Part shown: positions 15,652-25,400 of the stretch, in pieces
How the letters are laid out: every line of letters begins with the position of its first letter
How positions within the stretch are numbered: the stretch's first letter is position 1
Assembly: GCA_963815655.1 (NCBI GenBank)
Contig: CAWFHK010000001.1
Location: forward strand, 2,914,001 to 2,978,000
Source of the DNA: JAWOLE01 sp963815655
GTDB taxonomy: Bacteria > Acidobacteriota > Thermoanaerobaculia > UBA5066 > Gp7-AA6
Length of the DNA stretch: 64,000 nt
Reading direction: 5' to 3'
The notes under the pieces: model-generated
Databases searched by the model: none
Told to the model about the DNA's origin: nothing
What the model saw: only the letters and a program-made list of their open reading frames with translations
Position numbers and translations under genes: made by a program

Positions 15652-18600
15652 GGAAGCGCTCGAGCTCGCGGCGCGCCAGCGGGGCGCGCGGGTTGCCGGT
15701 GGACTCGTAGACCCTCACCCGCCGTTCGAGCAGCGCCTTCCTCCACGGCACGTTCGGCTCGAGCGCCAGGATCGCCTCCTCGAGGACCGGGAGATCGAGA
15801 TAGGTCGCGACCTTGTAGCGCGTCTGCAGCCGCTCCTCGTTCAGGATCAGCAGCACGAACGGGCTCGCGAGCGCTCTTTCCAGGCGCGCCGCGAGCGCGC
15901 GATCGCGCCCGGCGATGTCGGCGACGATCACGAAGGACCGCTCCATGACGGAAAGGAGCGGCCAGGGATTGTCGCGGTACAGGGCGAAGGCCCGCTCGAA
16001 CTGGCCGGTCGCCTCCTCGAGCCTCCCCTGCCGCCACCGCAGCTGCGCGAGCAGGACCGCCGCTTCCACCGGCCGCGTCTCCCGCAGCCGGTCGATGTAG
16101 ACCGTCGCGCCTTCCTCTCCGGCGCTCGCCAGGGCATCCGACACGACGGCCAGTTCCACGAACCCGACCGGCTCCCAGGGGCGCCCGCTCCAGGCGGCCA
16201 GGACGGCCTCGGGATGGAATTCGAGGAAGCTCTTCTGCGCCGCGCCCTGCTGGAGCTCTTCTCCCTTCACGTCCGGGCCGACGCGGGCGGCGACGCCCTG
16301 CGCGGTCATCGTGGAGAGCCGCGAGCGCCGGACCGCCTCCCAGTCCACGCTCCCCCGCGTGAAAACCGGAGTGTCCTCCTGCCGCTGCCGGGAGAGGTCG
16401 CGCGAGGTGTCGAGGTCGTATCCGGAGTCCCGTCCGAGGCTGCGGGCGAACGCGAACTCGATGACGTTGCGGTCGTCCGTGTTGAGCGGCGTCGGCCGGC
16501 CTTCGAGCAGTCCGGCGACGAAGGACGCGCGGGCGATGAAGTGCGACAGGAACCCTTCGAGGCCCGACGTCCCCCACGCGTCGGCCAGCGCCGACCGGTA
16601 CGGCTCGCGCGCCAGGCGCGCGCGCAGGACGTCCGCGTCGTAGGCGATCGGGGCCGCCGTGGCCGCGAGAATCAGGTCCGGGGTCCTCGCGAACCAGCTC
16701 TCGATCTGAGGGAACGCGCTCTGGAGCGTCGCGTACACGGTGCGGACCGTGTCGGAGTCCACCTCGTAGGCCTGCAGCCACTGCAGGAAGACGCCGCCCG
16801 GCGCGAGGCAGCCGCGCGCCGCGCGGTAGAACTCCGCGGTGAAGAGGCTCGAGATCCCGGCGCGGTACGGGTTCGACGGCTCGGAGAAGATGACGTCGTA
16901 GCGCTCGCGGGTCGTCAGCAGGTATTCGCGGGCGTCGCCGATCGCGATGCGCACCTTGGGATTGGCGAGCACGCCGCGGTTGACCGGGGCGCAGGCTTCG
17001 GCGACGTGGAGGATCGCCGGCTCCAGCTCGACGACGTCCACGCGCTCGATCGAGGGGACCGCCGCGAGCCATCCCGCCGTGGACCCGGTGCCGAGCCCGA
17101 TGACGAGCGCGCGCCGGGGCCCGGGGTGGAGCGCCGCTCCGATCAGGCCGCCCATGACCTGGGTAGCGGCGTCCACGCGCGCGTTGCCGTCGATCTTCCC
17201 GTTCACGACGAAGGCCAGCCCGCCGCTCGTCACCTGGAGCGCCACGCTCGATTCGACTCCGTCGGCTTCCCAGACCGTGCGGCGGCGCTGGTCGCGCAGC
17301 CACTCCTGCACTCGGTTGGGAGAGACGCCGGCGAGAGTAACCCGCCCCGCCCCGATCGGGCTGTGCCGCCAGGCCGCGGTCGGCCCTCTGGCGCAGACGA
17401 GCGCGATCGCGGCCGCCGCGGCGCCCGTCGGGATCCACCAGTGCCGCGGCGCCCGCTTACTTCGCCCGGAGGGAACGAGCAGGGCCGCGGCCGCGAGAGC
17501 GGCCAGGAGGAGCGCGACGAAGACCCAGGTGCCGGGGGCGGAGAGGAGAGGAAGAAGACCGAAACCGCCGGCGAGCGACCCGAGGATCGCGCCCGCCGTG
17601 TTCCAGGCGTACGCGAGGCCGACGTGCGTCCCGATCTTCTCGCGGCCCCTGCCGAGCAGCGAAATCAGGATCGGGAACTGGTACCCCGCCAGGAAGGCCG
17701 CCGGGAGCACGACCAGCGCCGAGACGGCCGCCCAGCCGAGCACGAACGTGGAGAAGGCCGCCGGGTCGGCCGGGCGAAGGCGGGCGGCGAGGATCGCCAC
17801 GGAGTCCCCCAGCCCGTAGGGAAAGGCGAGCAGGGCCGCCTCGATCGCGCAGGTGGCGGCAAAGCCCGGGAGCGTGCCGGGCCGAGCGCGGCTCGACCGG
17901 GCGAGCGATCCCAACCCGATGCCGGCGAGCGCGACGGCGAGGATGAGACCGAACGTGTAGGTCGAGCCGCCGAGCAGCGGAGCGAGCATCCGGTACCAGA
18001 CGAGCTCCATGAGCGTGAAGGCAAATCCCGTGACGGCGGCCGCCGCGAGAACGAACCGCTTCGGAGGGAGCTCGTCGCGCGAGGCGGGTGGCGCGGCGCG
18101 AGCCGCCGGGACCGCCTCCACGTCCCCGAGGCGCCGTCCCTTCTTCTTGCGTCTGCGTTTGCCGCTCTCACCCGGTCCGGGACTCGAGGCGGCCGCCGGC
18201 GCGGCGGGCGGGGCCGGCGAGGAGTCCGCCGCGACCGGGACGTCCGCCGCCCGCCGGGACCAGAAGACCGCCGCCAGGCCGACGAGCGCGTTGACGGCGC
18301 AGGCGGCCCAGAGCGTCCGGCGGTTGCCCAGCGCCTCGAGCAGGGCGAAGGTGGAGACGAGCGTCCCCGCGACCGCGCCGAGAGTGTTGGATCCGTAGAG
18401 CAGGGCGAGGAGGCGCCGGCCCGCGTCCTCCCCGGTCTCCACCGCCCGCGAGGCGGCCGGGAGCGTGCCCCCCATGAGCACCGTCGGCACCGCGAGGACG
18501 AGCGCCGACAGGAGGAGTCGGACGAGCGTCCCGCCGATCATCCCGAGCCGCGCGGAGCCGCCCGCCGCGATGTACGCCGCGCGCACGAGCGCGAGGAGAA

Positions 18601-18865
18601 CGGGCGTGACGGCGGCGGAGGCGGCGATCGCCAGCTCGAGCCACCCGTAGAAGGCCAGGGGCCGCGGCGACCGATCGACCCGGCTCCCGAGGATCCAGCT
18701 TCCGGCTCCCAGGCCGCCCATGAAGATCGCGACGACGGCGGCGGAGGCGGCGGTGGAGAACCCGAAGATCAGGCGCAGCTCCCGCATCCAGGCGATCTGG
18801 TAGACGAGCGCCGTCAGACCGGAACCGAAGAGGAGAAGGGAGACCCGAAAGGCCCGTGAGGTCAC
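15635..18865 (-). CDS. Membrane-fused spermidine-synthase-like protein
   Basis: A very large (1076-residue) fusion. Residues 1 to ~480 carry many hydrophobic segments arranged like a transporter, starting VSLLLFGSGLTALVYQIAWMREL. They are interrupted by a cytoplasmic loop with a basic cluster RRKKKGRR. Next comes a SpeE-type Rossmann domain: ALVIGLGTGSTAGWLAAV, VVELEPAIL, IAIGDAREYL and IFSEPSNPYRAG. The C-terminal ~250 residues look helical and repeat-like. Such fused spermidine-synthase-like proteins are widespread, but their reaction is not settled. The start at GTG 18865 is preferred to GTG 18913 because a -10-like TATAAG lies only 2 nt before the latter. No ribosome site is clear at either. 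Confidence 0.8.
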   Translation of the reverse strand: MTSRAFRVSLLLFGSGLTALVYQIAWMRELRLIFGFSTAASAAVVAIFMGGLGAGSWILGSRVDRSPRPLAFYGWLELAIAASAAVTPVLLALVRAAYIAAGGSARLGMIGGTLVRLLLSALVLAVPTVLMGGTLPAASRAVETGEDAGRRLLALLYGSNTLGAVAGTLVSTFALLEALGNRRTLWAACAVNALVGLAAVFWSRRAADVPVAADSSPAPPAAPAAASSPGPGESGKRRRKKKGRRLGDVEAVPAARAAPPASRDELPPKRFVLAAAAVTGFAFTLMELVWYRMLAPLLGGSTYTFGLILAVALAGIGLGSLARSSRARPGTLPGFAATCAIEAALLAFPYGLGDSVAILAARLRPADPAAFSTFVLGWAAVSALVVLPAAFLAGYQFPILISLLGRGREKIGTHVGLAYAWNTAGAILGSLAGGFGLLPLLSAPGTWVFVALLLAALAAAALLVPSGRSKRAPRHWWIPTGAAAAAIALVCARGPTAAWRHSPIGAGRVTLAGVSPNRVQEWLRDQRRRTVWEADGVESSVALQVTSGGLAFVVNGKIDGNARVDAATQVMGGLIGAALHPGPRRALVIGLGTGSTAGWLAAVPSIERVDVVELEPAILHVAEACAPVNRGVLANPKVRIAIGDAREYLLTTRERYDVIFSEPSNPYRAGISSLFTAEFYRAARGCLAPGGVFLQWLQAYEVDSDTVRTVYATLQSAFPQIESWFARTPDLILAATAAPIAYDADVLRARLAREPYRSALADAWGTSGLEGFLSHFIARASFVAGLLEGRPTPLNTDDRNVIEFAFARSLGRDSGYDLDTSRDLSRQRQEDTPVFTRGSVDWEAVRRSRLSTMTAQGVAARVGPDVKGEELQQGAAQKSFLEFHPEAVLAAWSGRPWEPVGFVELAVVSDALASAGEEGATVYIDRLRETRPVEAAVLLAQLRWRQGRLEEATGQFERAFALYRDNPWPLLSVMERSFVIVADIAGRDRALAARLERALASPFVLLILNEERLQTRYKVATYLDLPVLEEAILALEPNVPWRKALLERRVRVYESTGNPRAPLARRELERFLRNES

Positions 18866-18915
18866 GATTTCCGCGAAGCTACCACAGCGGGCGCGCGCCT
18901 CCGTCCGGGCCACTG

Positions 18916-18923
18916 CTTATACT
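18916..18923. promoter_or_regulatory. Candidate bidirectional -10 element
   Basis: The sequence CTTATACT contains TATACT on the plus strand (18918-18923) and TATAAG on the minus strand (18921-18916), sharing the same TATA core. It sits between the divergent SpeE-like gene and cell-wall amidase gene. No TTGACA-like -35 is seen on either side. The expected plus-strand transcription start is about 18930. Confidence 0.5.
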
Positions 18924-18929
18924 TGGGCT

Positions 18930-20471
18930 CTGCGAATCTCCGTTACAGGGGCGCGACCGCCTCGGATCCAGACCCTCGGGGCCGCCGCCCTTCTTCTCGC
19001 CGTCCTTCTCGGCGCAGAGGCGGCGGGCGCGGACTCCGCGACGATTCTCTGGCGGGGGCAGTCCCATCCGGTCACCATGGCCGGCGTGGACTATCAGGTC
19101 GCGGAGAGCGCCCGCGCGCTCGGTTTCGAAGTCGCGACCGATCCCACGACCGGAGTGATGACGCTGACGGCGGGCGGCCACAAGGTCGTTGTCGGCGCCG
19201 GGACGACCCAGGTGCCCGCCGACGCCCGCATCCTCGCGATCTCGCGTCCCGCGCGCGTCGTCGGCGGCGCGCTCTATGCCCCGCCCGATTTCCTGGAAAA
19301 AGTCCTTTTTCCGCTCGTCGGCGCGAGCGGGGCCTACGATGCCGTCCGAAAGACCTGGACCCTCGCGGAGGGGATGGCCCCCCTGACGCTCGACATCGCG
19401 GTCGTTCACGTCGAGCCCACGACGCAGATCGTGATTCGCCAGTCCGGCGCCGCGCGTTTCGTCCCCGCGCTCGCCGAGACGGGCTTCCAGATCGCCTGGC
19501 CCAATCAGAAGGTCGTGCCCCCGTTCGCGGAGCGCCGGTACGACGACCCGCTCGTCTCGGCGGTCCGGTTCGCCGGGAACACGGCGTCGATCGAGTTCCG
19601 GGAGAAGGGCTCGACCGCGCGCGCCTACGCGCTGGCCGCTCCCGACCGTCTCGTGGTCGAGATCGGGCGCCCCTCCTCCGGCCGGGCGGTAGAGCCCGCC
19701 GCCGTCGCCGAGGCGGCGCCATTGCCGACGATCGTGGTCGATCCGGGACACGGCGGCTCGGAGACGGGCGCCGTGGGGCCGGGCGGCCTCGAGGAGAAGG
19801 AGGTCACGCTCCAGATCGCGCGCCGGCTGGCCGCGGCCCTGCCGCGGCTCTTCCCCTGCCGCGTCGTCCTGACCCGCGATTCCGACGCCGCGATCTCGCT
19901 CGACGACCGGACCGCCGTCGCCAACCACGAGAAGGCGGATCTCTTCCTCTCCATCCACGCAAACTCCTCCCGCGCGGCGGGCGCCCGGGGCTCCGAGAGC
20001 TATTACCTCTCGCTCGAGGCCTCCGACAAGCTCTCCCAGGAGATCGCGAGCCGTGAGAACCAGCCGGCGCTCTCCGGCGGGCCGGGATCGACCCCGACGG
20101 CGGCGGCGCCGCGCAACCCCGACCTCGACTTCATTCTCTGGGACCTCGCGCAGACCGCGCACCTGAAGGAGTCGAGCGAGCTCGCCGAGGCGACGCAGGA
20201 GGAGCTGAACGTCCTCTCTGGCACGGAGAACCGCGGCGTCAAGCAGGCGCCGTTCCGCGTGCTCGTCGGCGCGACGATGCCGGCGGTCCTCGTCGAGACG
20301 GCCTTCATCTCCAACCCGGAAGAGGAGAAGAAGCTCGCCACCCCGGCTTTCCAGCAGAGCGTCGCCGAGGCCGTGGCGCGCGCCATCGGCCGCTTCTTCG
20401 AGCGCCGCAAGGCCGGCGGGGCGGCGACCACTCCTCCGGCGCCGACCCCGGTTCCGACCCGTGTTCCATGA
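18930..20471 (+). CDS. N-acetylmuramoyl-L-alanine amidase (Amidase_3)
   Basis: Zinc amidase that cleaves the lactyl-peptide bond of peptidoglycan. The catalytic domain (after about residue 265) has DPGHGGSETG, the Glu in LEEKEV, SIHANSS and VETAFISNPEEE, covering the zinc ligands and the catalytic Glu. The first in-frame ATG is at 19077, but the frame upstream encodes a perfect signal peptide (LGAAALLLAVLLGAEAAGADS). No ATG, GTG or TTG exists there, so I place the start at CTG 18930, six bases after a TATACT; this start is inference. The N-terminal half resembles an amidase-associated wall-targeting region. The stop overlaps the next ATG (ATGA). The C-terminus ends in a Pro-rich tail. Confidence 0.82.
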   Translation: MRISVTGARPPRIQTLGAAALLLAVLLGAEAAGADSATILWRGQSHPVTMAGVDYQVAESARALGFEVATDPTTGVMTLTAGGHKVVVGAGTTQVPADARILAISRPARVVGGALYAPPDFLEKVLFPLVGASGAYDAVRKTWTLAEGMAPLTLDIAVVHVEPTTQIVIRQSGAARFVPALAETGFQIAWPNQKVVPPFAERRYDDPLVSAVRFAGNTASIEFREKGSTARAYALAAPDRLVVEIGRPSSGRAVEPAAVAEAAPLPTIVVDPGHGGSETGAVGPGGLEEKEVTLQIARRLAAALPRLFPCRVVLTRDSDAAISLDDRTAVANHEKADLFLSIHANSSRAAGARGSESYYLSLEASDKLSQEIASRENQPALSGGPGSTPTAAAPRNPDLDFILWDLAQTAHLKESSELAEATQEELNVLSGTENRGVKQAPFRVLVGATMPAVLVETAFISNPEEEKKLATPAFQQSVAEAVARAIGRFFERRKAGGAATTPPAPTPVPTRVP

Positions 20472-21076
20472 GCCGGCGGGCCGCCGCGATCCTGCTCGTC
20501 ACCCTGGCCGCGGCCGTCGCGGTCATCGTGTTTCTGACCCGGCCGCAGGCGATCGCCACGGGAAGGCGGCGCATCCGGTCGTTCCTGCGCGTCACTCCCG
20601 CGCCGGCAGCCGTCCCGACGGCCTTCGCCGGTACGCCGCCGGTCACGCCGCCGCAGACGGTTCGCGTCACGGTGTTCTTTCCGGCAAAAGAGGACGGCAG
20701 GCTTCACGCCGAAGAGCGGGACATCGCGAAGCCCGCCGGGCCCACCGCCTACCTGAAGGCGCTCTTCGCCGAGCTGCAGCGCGGCCCGACCCGCGAGGGC
20801 CTCGAACCCGTCCTGCCCGCCAAGCTGCTCCTTCGCAATGCCTTCCTCCTGCCCGACGGCGTCGCCGTCCTCGACCTCGCCGTGGACTCGGGGCTTTCCT
20901 TCGGCTCCTCGGAGGAGCTCACAATCGTCGCGGCGCTCGTGGACACCGTGCTCCAGAACGTCGCGGAGACGACGAGCGTGCGCATCCTCGTCAACGGCGA
21001 GCCGGCCGAGACGCTCGCGGGACACGTGGACCTGACACGGCCGCTCCTTTACATGAGGGACGAAGTGGCGCAGTAA
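20468..21076 (+). CDS. GerMN domain membrane-anchored protein
   Basis: A 202-residue protein beginning with a signal anchor (AAAILLVTLAAAVAVIVFL). A linker and a GerMN domain follow: VRVTVFFPAKEDGRLHAEER, LKALFAELQRGP, then FLLPDGVAVLDLAVD and SVRILVNGEPAETLAGHVDL. GerMN domains occur in spore germination proteins but also in non-spore-formers beside cell-wall amidases, as here. It overlaps the amidase gene by ATGA, so the pair is translationally coupled and probably acts together at peptidoglycan. Nothing in the window suggests sporulation. Confidence 0.85.
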   Translation: MSRRAAAILLVTLAAAVAVIVFLTRPQAIATGRRRIRSFLRVTPAPAAVPTAFAGTPPVTPPQTVRVTVFFPAKEDGRLHAEERDIAKPAGPTAYLKALFAELQRGPTREGLEPVLPAKLLLRNAFLLPDGVAVLDLAVDSGLSFGSSEELTIVAALVDTVLQNVAETTSVRILVNGEPAETLAGHVDLTRPLLYMRDEVAQ

Positions 21077-21102
21077 CGGCGCAGCGCGTCGCTCCGCGCC
21101 GC

Positions 21103-21131
21103 GGTTTCAGGTTTCAGGTTCCAGGTTTCAG
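21103..21131. repeat. 7-nt tandem repeat (GTTTCAG)
   Basis: Four copies of GTTTCAG or GTTCCAG in tandem, located in the gap between the GerMN gene and rph. Similar short-period tracts mark other gaps in the window. Confidence 0.8.
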
Positions 21132-21176
21132 GGGGAACCCGGGACGTGGGAAGATCCGGCTTCGAAAGATGAGAAG

Positions 21177-21929
21177 GTGAGCCTGACTCCGCGGCCCGAC
21201 GGGCGCAAGCCCTCCGAGATGAGGCCCGTCTCCATCGAGACCGGGACCCTCAAGCACGCGGAGGGCTCGGCCCTCATCTCGCTCGGCTCGACGCGCGTCC
21301 TCTGCGCGGCCTCGGTCGAGGAGCGGGTCCCGCCTTTTCTCAAGGGGAGCGGGAGCGGGTGGGTCACGGCCGAATACGGCATGCTGCCGCGCGCGACGCA
21401 CACGCGCTCGCCGCGCGAGGCGGCCACGGGCCGGCAGGGGGGGCGCACGCAGGAGATCCAGCGGCTGATCGGCCGGTCGCTGCGCAGCGTCACGGAGCTG
21501 CGGGGCCTGGGCGAGCGCACGATCACGCTCGACTGCGACGTCCTCGAAGCCGACGGCGGCACGCGCTGCGCCGCGATCACCGGGGCGTGCGTCGCCCTGG
21601 CGATGGCCCTGGCGAAACTCGCGCGGAGCCGGGCGATCCCGCGCTGGCCGCTGCGCGAGACCGTCGCCGCGACGTCGGTCGGCATCTGCGCCGGCCAGGC
21701 CGTCCTCGACCTCGCCTACGAGGAGGACTCCGAGGCGGACGTGGACTGCAACGTCGTCGGCACGGCCTCCGGCGCCCTCGTCGAGATCCAGGGAACCGCC
21801 GAGCGCCGCCCCTTCTCCCAGCAACAGCTCCTCGACCTCCTCGACCTCGCCACCCACGGCCTCTCGAACCTCAGGAAGATCCAGGACCAGGCCCTCGCCC
21901 CCCACCTCGCGGGCCTCGACCTGGGCTGA
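21177..21929 (+). CDS. rph: Ribonuclease PH
   Basis: A 250-residue phosphorolytic 3'-5' exoribonuclease that trims tRNA 3' ends. It begins at GTG 21177 with AGATGAGAAG upstream. Family hallmarks are present: RPDGRKPSEMRPVSIETG, then EYGMLPRATHTRSPRE, QEIQRLIGRSLRSV, DCDVLEADGGTRCAAITGA and DLAYEEDSEADVDCNVV (conserved acidic catalytic cluster). The length is normal. It follows the amidase/GerMN pair by 100 nt that contain a repeat tract. Its usual neighbour, the RdgB nucleotide pyrophosphatase, is absent. Confidence 0.95.
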   Translation: MSLTPRPDGRKPSEMRPVSIETGTLKHAEGSALISLGSTRVLCAASVEERVPPFLKGSGSGWVTAEYGMLPRATHTRSPREAATGRQGGRTQEIQRLIGRSLRSVTELRGLGERTITLDCDVLEADGGTRCAAITGACVALAMALAKLARSRAIPRWPLRETVAATSVGICAGQAVLDLAYEEDSEADVDCNVVGTASGALVEIQGTAERRPFSQQQLLDLLDLATHGLSNLRKIQDQALAPHLAGLDLG

Positions 21930-22006
21930 GCCACGCAAGGCGGGAGGGCAAGCCCCTGCCCTGCAACCTCAGAGATACTGCCGCCTTCAAACCGCGATCT
22001 CCGTAT

Positions 22007-22072
22007 CGCTCGCGGCGCGCGAAGTCTCCCGAAGTAACCGAGGGAGGAGGCGCGCGCCGCGGGAGCGGAGCG
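22007..22072. repeat. Structured intergenic hairpin element, copy 1
   Basis: An 11-bp perfect stem, CGCGGCGCGCG (22011-22021) with CGCGCGCCGCG (22051-22061), encloses an inner stem CTCCC/GGGAG and a loop. A reverse-oriented relative lies at 28206-28268 and keeps both stems, with one compensated base pair. The element ends just before the TATAAT preceding the ATP-grasp gene. Confidence 0.7.
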
Positions 22073-22076
22073 ACGG

Positions 22077-22082
22077 TATAAT
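22077..22082 (+). promoter_or_regulatory. Consensus -10 element
   Basis: A perfect TATAAT lies 11 nt before the ATG at 22094. The predicted transcription start (about 22089) would leave only a few leader bases, and no Shine-Dalgarno is present. The -35 region is GC-only and does not match consensus. Confidence 0.6.
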
Positions 22083-22093
22083 CCCCGACCCCC

Positions 22094-23112
22094 ATGAAAC
22101 GAATAGGCGTCCTTTTCGGTCAGGAGCGGACCTTCCCGCTGGCTCTCGTGGAGCGGATCAACGCCGCCGGCGTGGAGGGAGTCACGGCCGAGCCGGTCTC
22201 GGTCGGCGGAGTGAGCCTGGAGACGCCCAAGCGGTACGACCTGATCCTGGACCGGATCAGCCAGGACATCCCCTTCTACCGGGCGATCCTGAAGAAGTTC
22301 GCGGCCGACGGCACGATCGTCGTCAACAACCCCTTCTGGTGGTCGGCCGACGACAAGTTCTTCAACAACGTCCTCGCCCGGGCCATCGGCGTCGCGGTCC
22401 CGAAGACGGTGCTCCTCCCTTCCAACCAGCACCCCCCGGACACGACCGGGGCCTCGATGTCGAACCTGACGTACCCGCTGGACTGGGAGGCGATCTTTTC
22501 GCACATCGGTTTTCCCGCCTACTTCAAGCCGTACTCGGGCGGCGGGTGGAAGAGCGTCTACCGGGTCGAGAATCCCGGCGAGTTCTTCGCGGCGTACGCG
22601 GCCTCGGGGCAGAACGTCATGACCCTCCAGGAGGAGATCGTCTTCGAGGAGTACTTCCGCTGCTACGCCATCGGAAGAAAGCACGTCCGCATCATGCGCT
22701 ACGACCCCCGGCAGCCTTTCCACGAACGCTACGTCAAGAGCCCGGAGCAGATCGACCCCGCCCTGTACGAGCGGGTTCGGACCGACTGCCTGAAGCTGAT
22801 GGAGGCGTTGGGCTACGACTTCGACACGCTGGAGTTCGCGGTGCGGGACGGCGTTCCCTACGCGATCGACTTCCTGAACGCCGCGCCCGACGCGGAACCA
22901 AGTTCCGTCGGCGAAGAGAACTTCCGGTGGGTGCTGGAACATGCCGCCCAGTGGCTCATCGAGCGGGTCGCTGAAGGCGCGGCGGCGCCCGAGCGGTTTC
23001 ACTGGCAGGAATTCCTCGCCGGCGGCGGCGGACCGGCGAAGGCCAAACGCCCCGCGCGTTCCCCGGCCGGCCGCGGACGGCGCGCCCCCCGGCCGGGCCC
23101 TCCGCCCGAGCC

Positions 23113-23116
<4 letters not shown>
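22094..23116 (+). CDS. ATP-grasp family ligase
   Basis: A 340-residue cytoplasmic protein with a three-part ATP-grasp layout. The N-terminal pre-grasp domain is MKRIGVLFGQERTFPLALVERI. The central lid and nucleotide-binding part has GFPAYFKPYSGGGWKSVYRV and LQEEIVFEEYFRC. The C-terminal metal-binding part is LEFAVRDGVPYAIDFLNAAPD, with the acidic and Asn residues expected near the end. ATP-grasp enzymes join a carboxylate to an amine or thiol through an acyl-phosphate. Its stop overlaps the ATG of a YbdK-type ligase (ATGA), pointing to a shared pathway. The tail (about 315-340) is Pro/Arg-rich. Substrates are unknown. Confidence 0.82.
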
Positions 23117-24258
<1,142 letters not shown>

Positions 24259-24277
24259 AAAAGGACAAATCGCAACC

Positions 24278-25300
24278 ATGGAGAACCTGACAGAGCTGCC
24301 GTCCGTCTACGCCGAGGAGCTGGCGCCGGGCGCGCGCAACGCGGTGCGGACCTGCCTGCGGATCGCGCCGCACGAGCGCGTGGTCCTGGTGACGGACCTG
24401 GAGACCGAGGAGATCGCGGCCAGCCTCGCGGACCAGGTCCGCCAGGTCGGCGCGGAAATCGACGTGCACGTCATGGAGGACTACGGCTCCCGGCCGATGC
24501 TGGCGGTGCCCGCGCCGGTCCGCGCGTCGCTCGAGCGCGCCGACGTCTCGATCTACGCCGGGCAGCCGAAGTCGGGCGAGCTCGCCTTCCGCCGCGAGCT
24601 GACCCAGGTCATCGACCGGCGCCAGATCCGCCACGCCCACATGGTGTCGATCTCCCGGCGGATCATGTGCGAGGCGATGCGCGCCGACTTCAACGAGGTG
24701 GACGCCCTCTCGCTGCGGGTGCTGGAGCGGGCAGAGAAGGCCCGGAAGATCACGGCGCGCTCGCGCGCCGGCTCCTTCCTCGAAGCGACCTTCGATCCGG
24801 AGATCAAGTGGCTGAAGACCTCGGGCATCATCTCCACCTCGAAGTGGGGGAACCTGCCGGGCGGCGAGGTCCTGACCGCCCCCGCCCGCGTGGACGGCGT
24901 CTACGTCGCCGACGGCGTCGTGGGCGAATACCTGTGCGCCCGCTACGGGGACCTGAAGGACACGCCCCTCTCCGTCACCATCGTGGACAGCCGGATCACG
25001 GAATTGCGCTGCGAGAACCAGGACCTCGTCAATGACTTCCGCGCCTACACCTCAACCGACGAGAACTCCAACCGCGTGGGAGAGTTCGCGATCGGCACGA
25101 ACATCGCCCTCGGGGACATCATCGGCAACATCCTCCAGGACGAGAAGCTCCCCACCCTCCACATCGCCTTCGGCCACCCCTACTCGGAGCACACCGGCGC
25201 GAAATGGAGGAGCACGACGCACATCGACATCGTCGGCCGCCGGTTCGACATCTGGTTCGACGGCGACCAGGTCATGGCCGAGGGGAAGTTCCTCATTTGA
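24278..25300 (+). CDS. M29-like aminopeptidase (leucyl aminopeptidase type)
   Basis: A 340-residue cytoplasmic protein resembling thermophilic aminopeptidase T (M29). Recognisable blocks are GNLPGGEVLTAP, VGEFAIGTNIALGDIIGN and HIAFGHPYSEHTGAKWRST followed by HIDI, which carry the Glu and His residues that bind the two metal ions in the family. It normally removes N-terminal residues from peptides. Sitting 19 nt after a carboxylate-amine ligase and before another ATP-grasp-like gene, it may trim or recycle a product of those ligases rather than do general proteolysis. The ATG has only weak purine-rich sequence upstream (AGAAAAGGACAAA). Confidence 0.88.
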   Translation: MENLTELPSVYAEELAPGARNAVRTCLRIAPHERVVLVTDLETEEIAASLADQVRQVGAEIDVHVMEDYGSRPMLAVPAPVRASLERADVSIYAGQPKSGELAFRRELTQVIDRRQIRHAHMVSISRRIMCEAMRADFNEVDALSLRVLERAEKARKITARSRAGSFLEATFDPEIKWLKTSGIISTSKWGNLPGGEVLTAPARVDGVYVADGVVGEYLCARYGDLKDTPLSVTIVDSRITELRCENQDLVNDFRAYTSTDENSNRVGEFAIGTNIALGDIIGNILQDEKLPTLHIAFGHPYSEHTGAKWRSTTHIDIVGRRFDIWFDGDQVMAEGKFLI

Positions 25301-25398
25301 ATCGGGTGATCGTGCGATCGAGCCATCGGGTGATCCGGTTCCGGAAGGCGTCGTTGCGACATCACCCGATCACCCGATCACCCGATCATCCGATTCCT
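25299..25398. repeat. Inverted short-period repeat (GATCGGGT/ACCCGATC)
   Basis: The left side has GAATCGGGTGATCG and CATCGGGTGATCC. The right side has three consecutive ATCACCCG units ending in GATCATCCGATTC. Left and right can pair into a long hairpin between the aminopeptidase and the next gene. The left core is identical to the tract at 11631. The structure could terminate or attenuate transcription inside the cluster, although it lacks a T-run. Confidence 0.75.
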
Positions 25399-25400
25399 CG

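Noticed and set aside
16214..18859. 881-codon plus-strand frame opposite the SpeE-like gene
   Set aside because: Low-complexity Arg/Glu/Gly composition and no motif; the minus-strand protein has clear domains.
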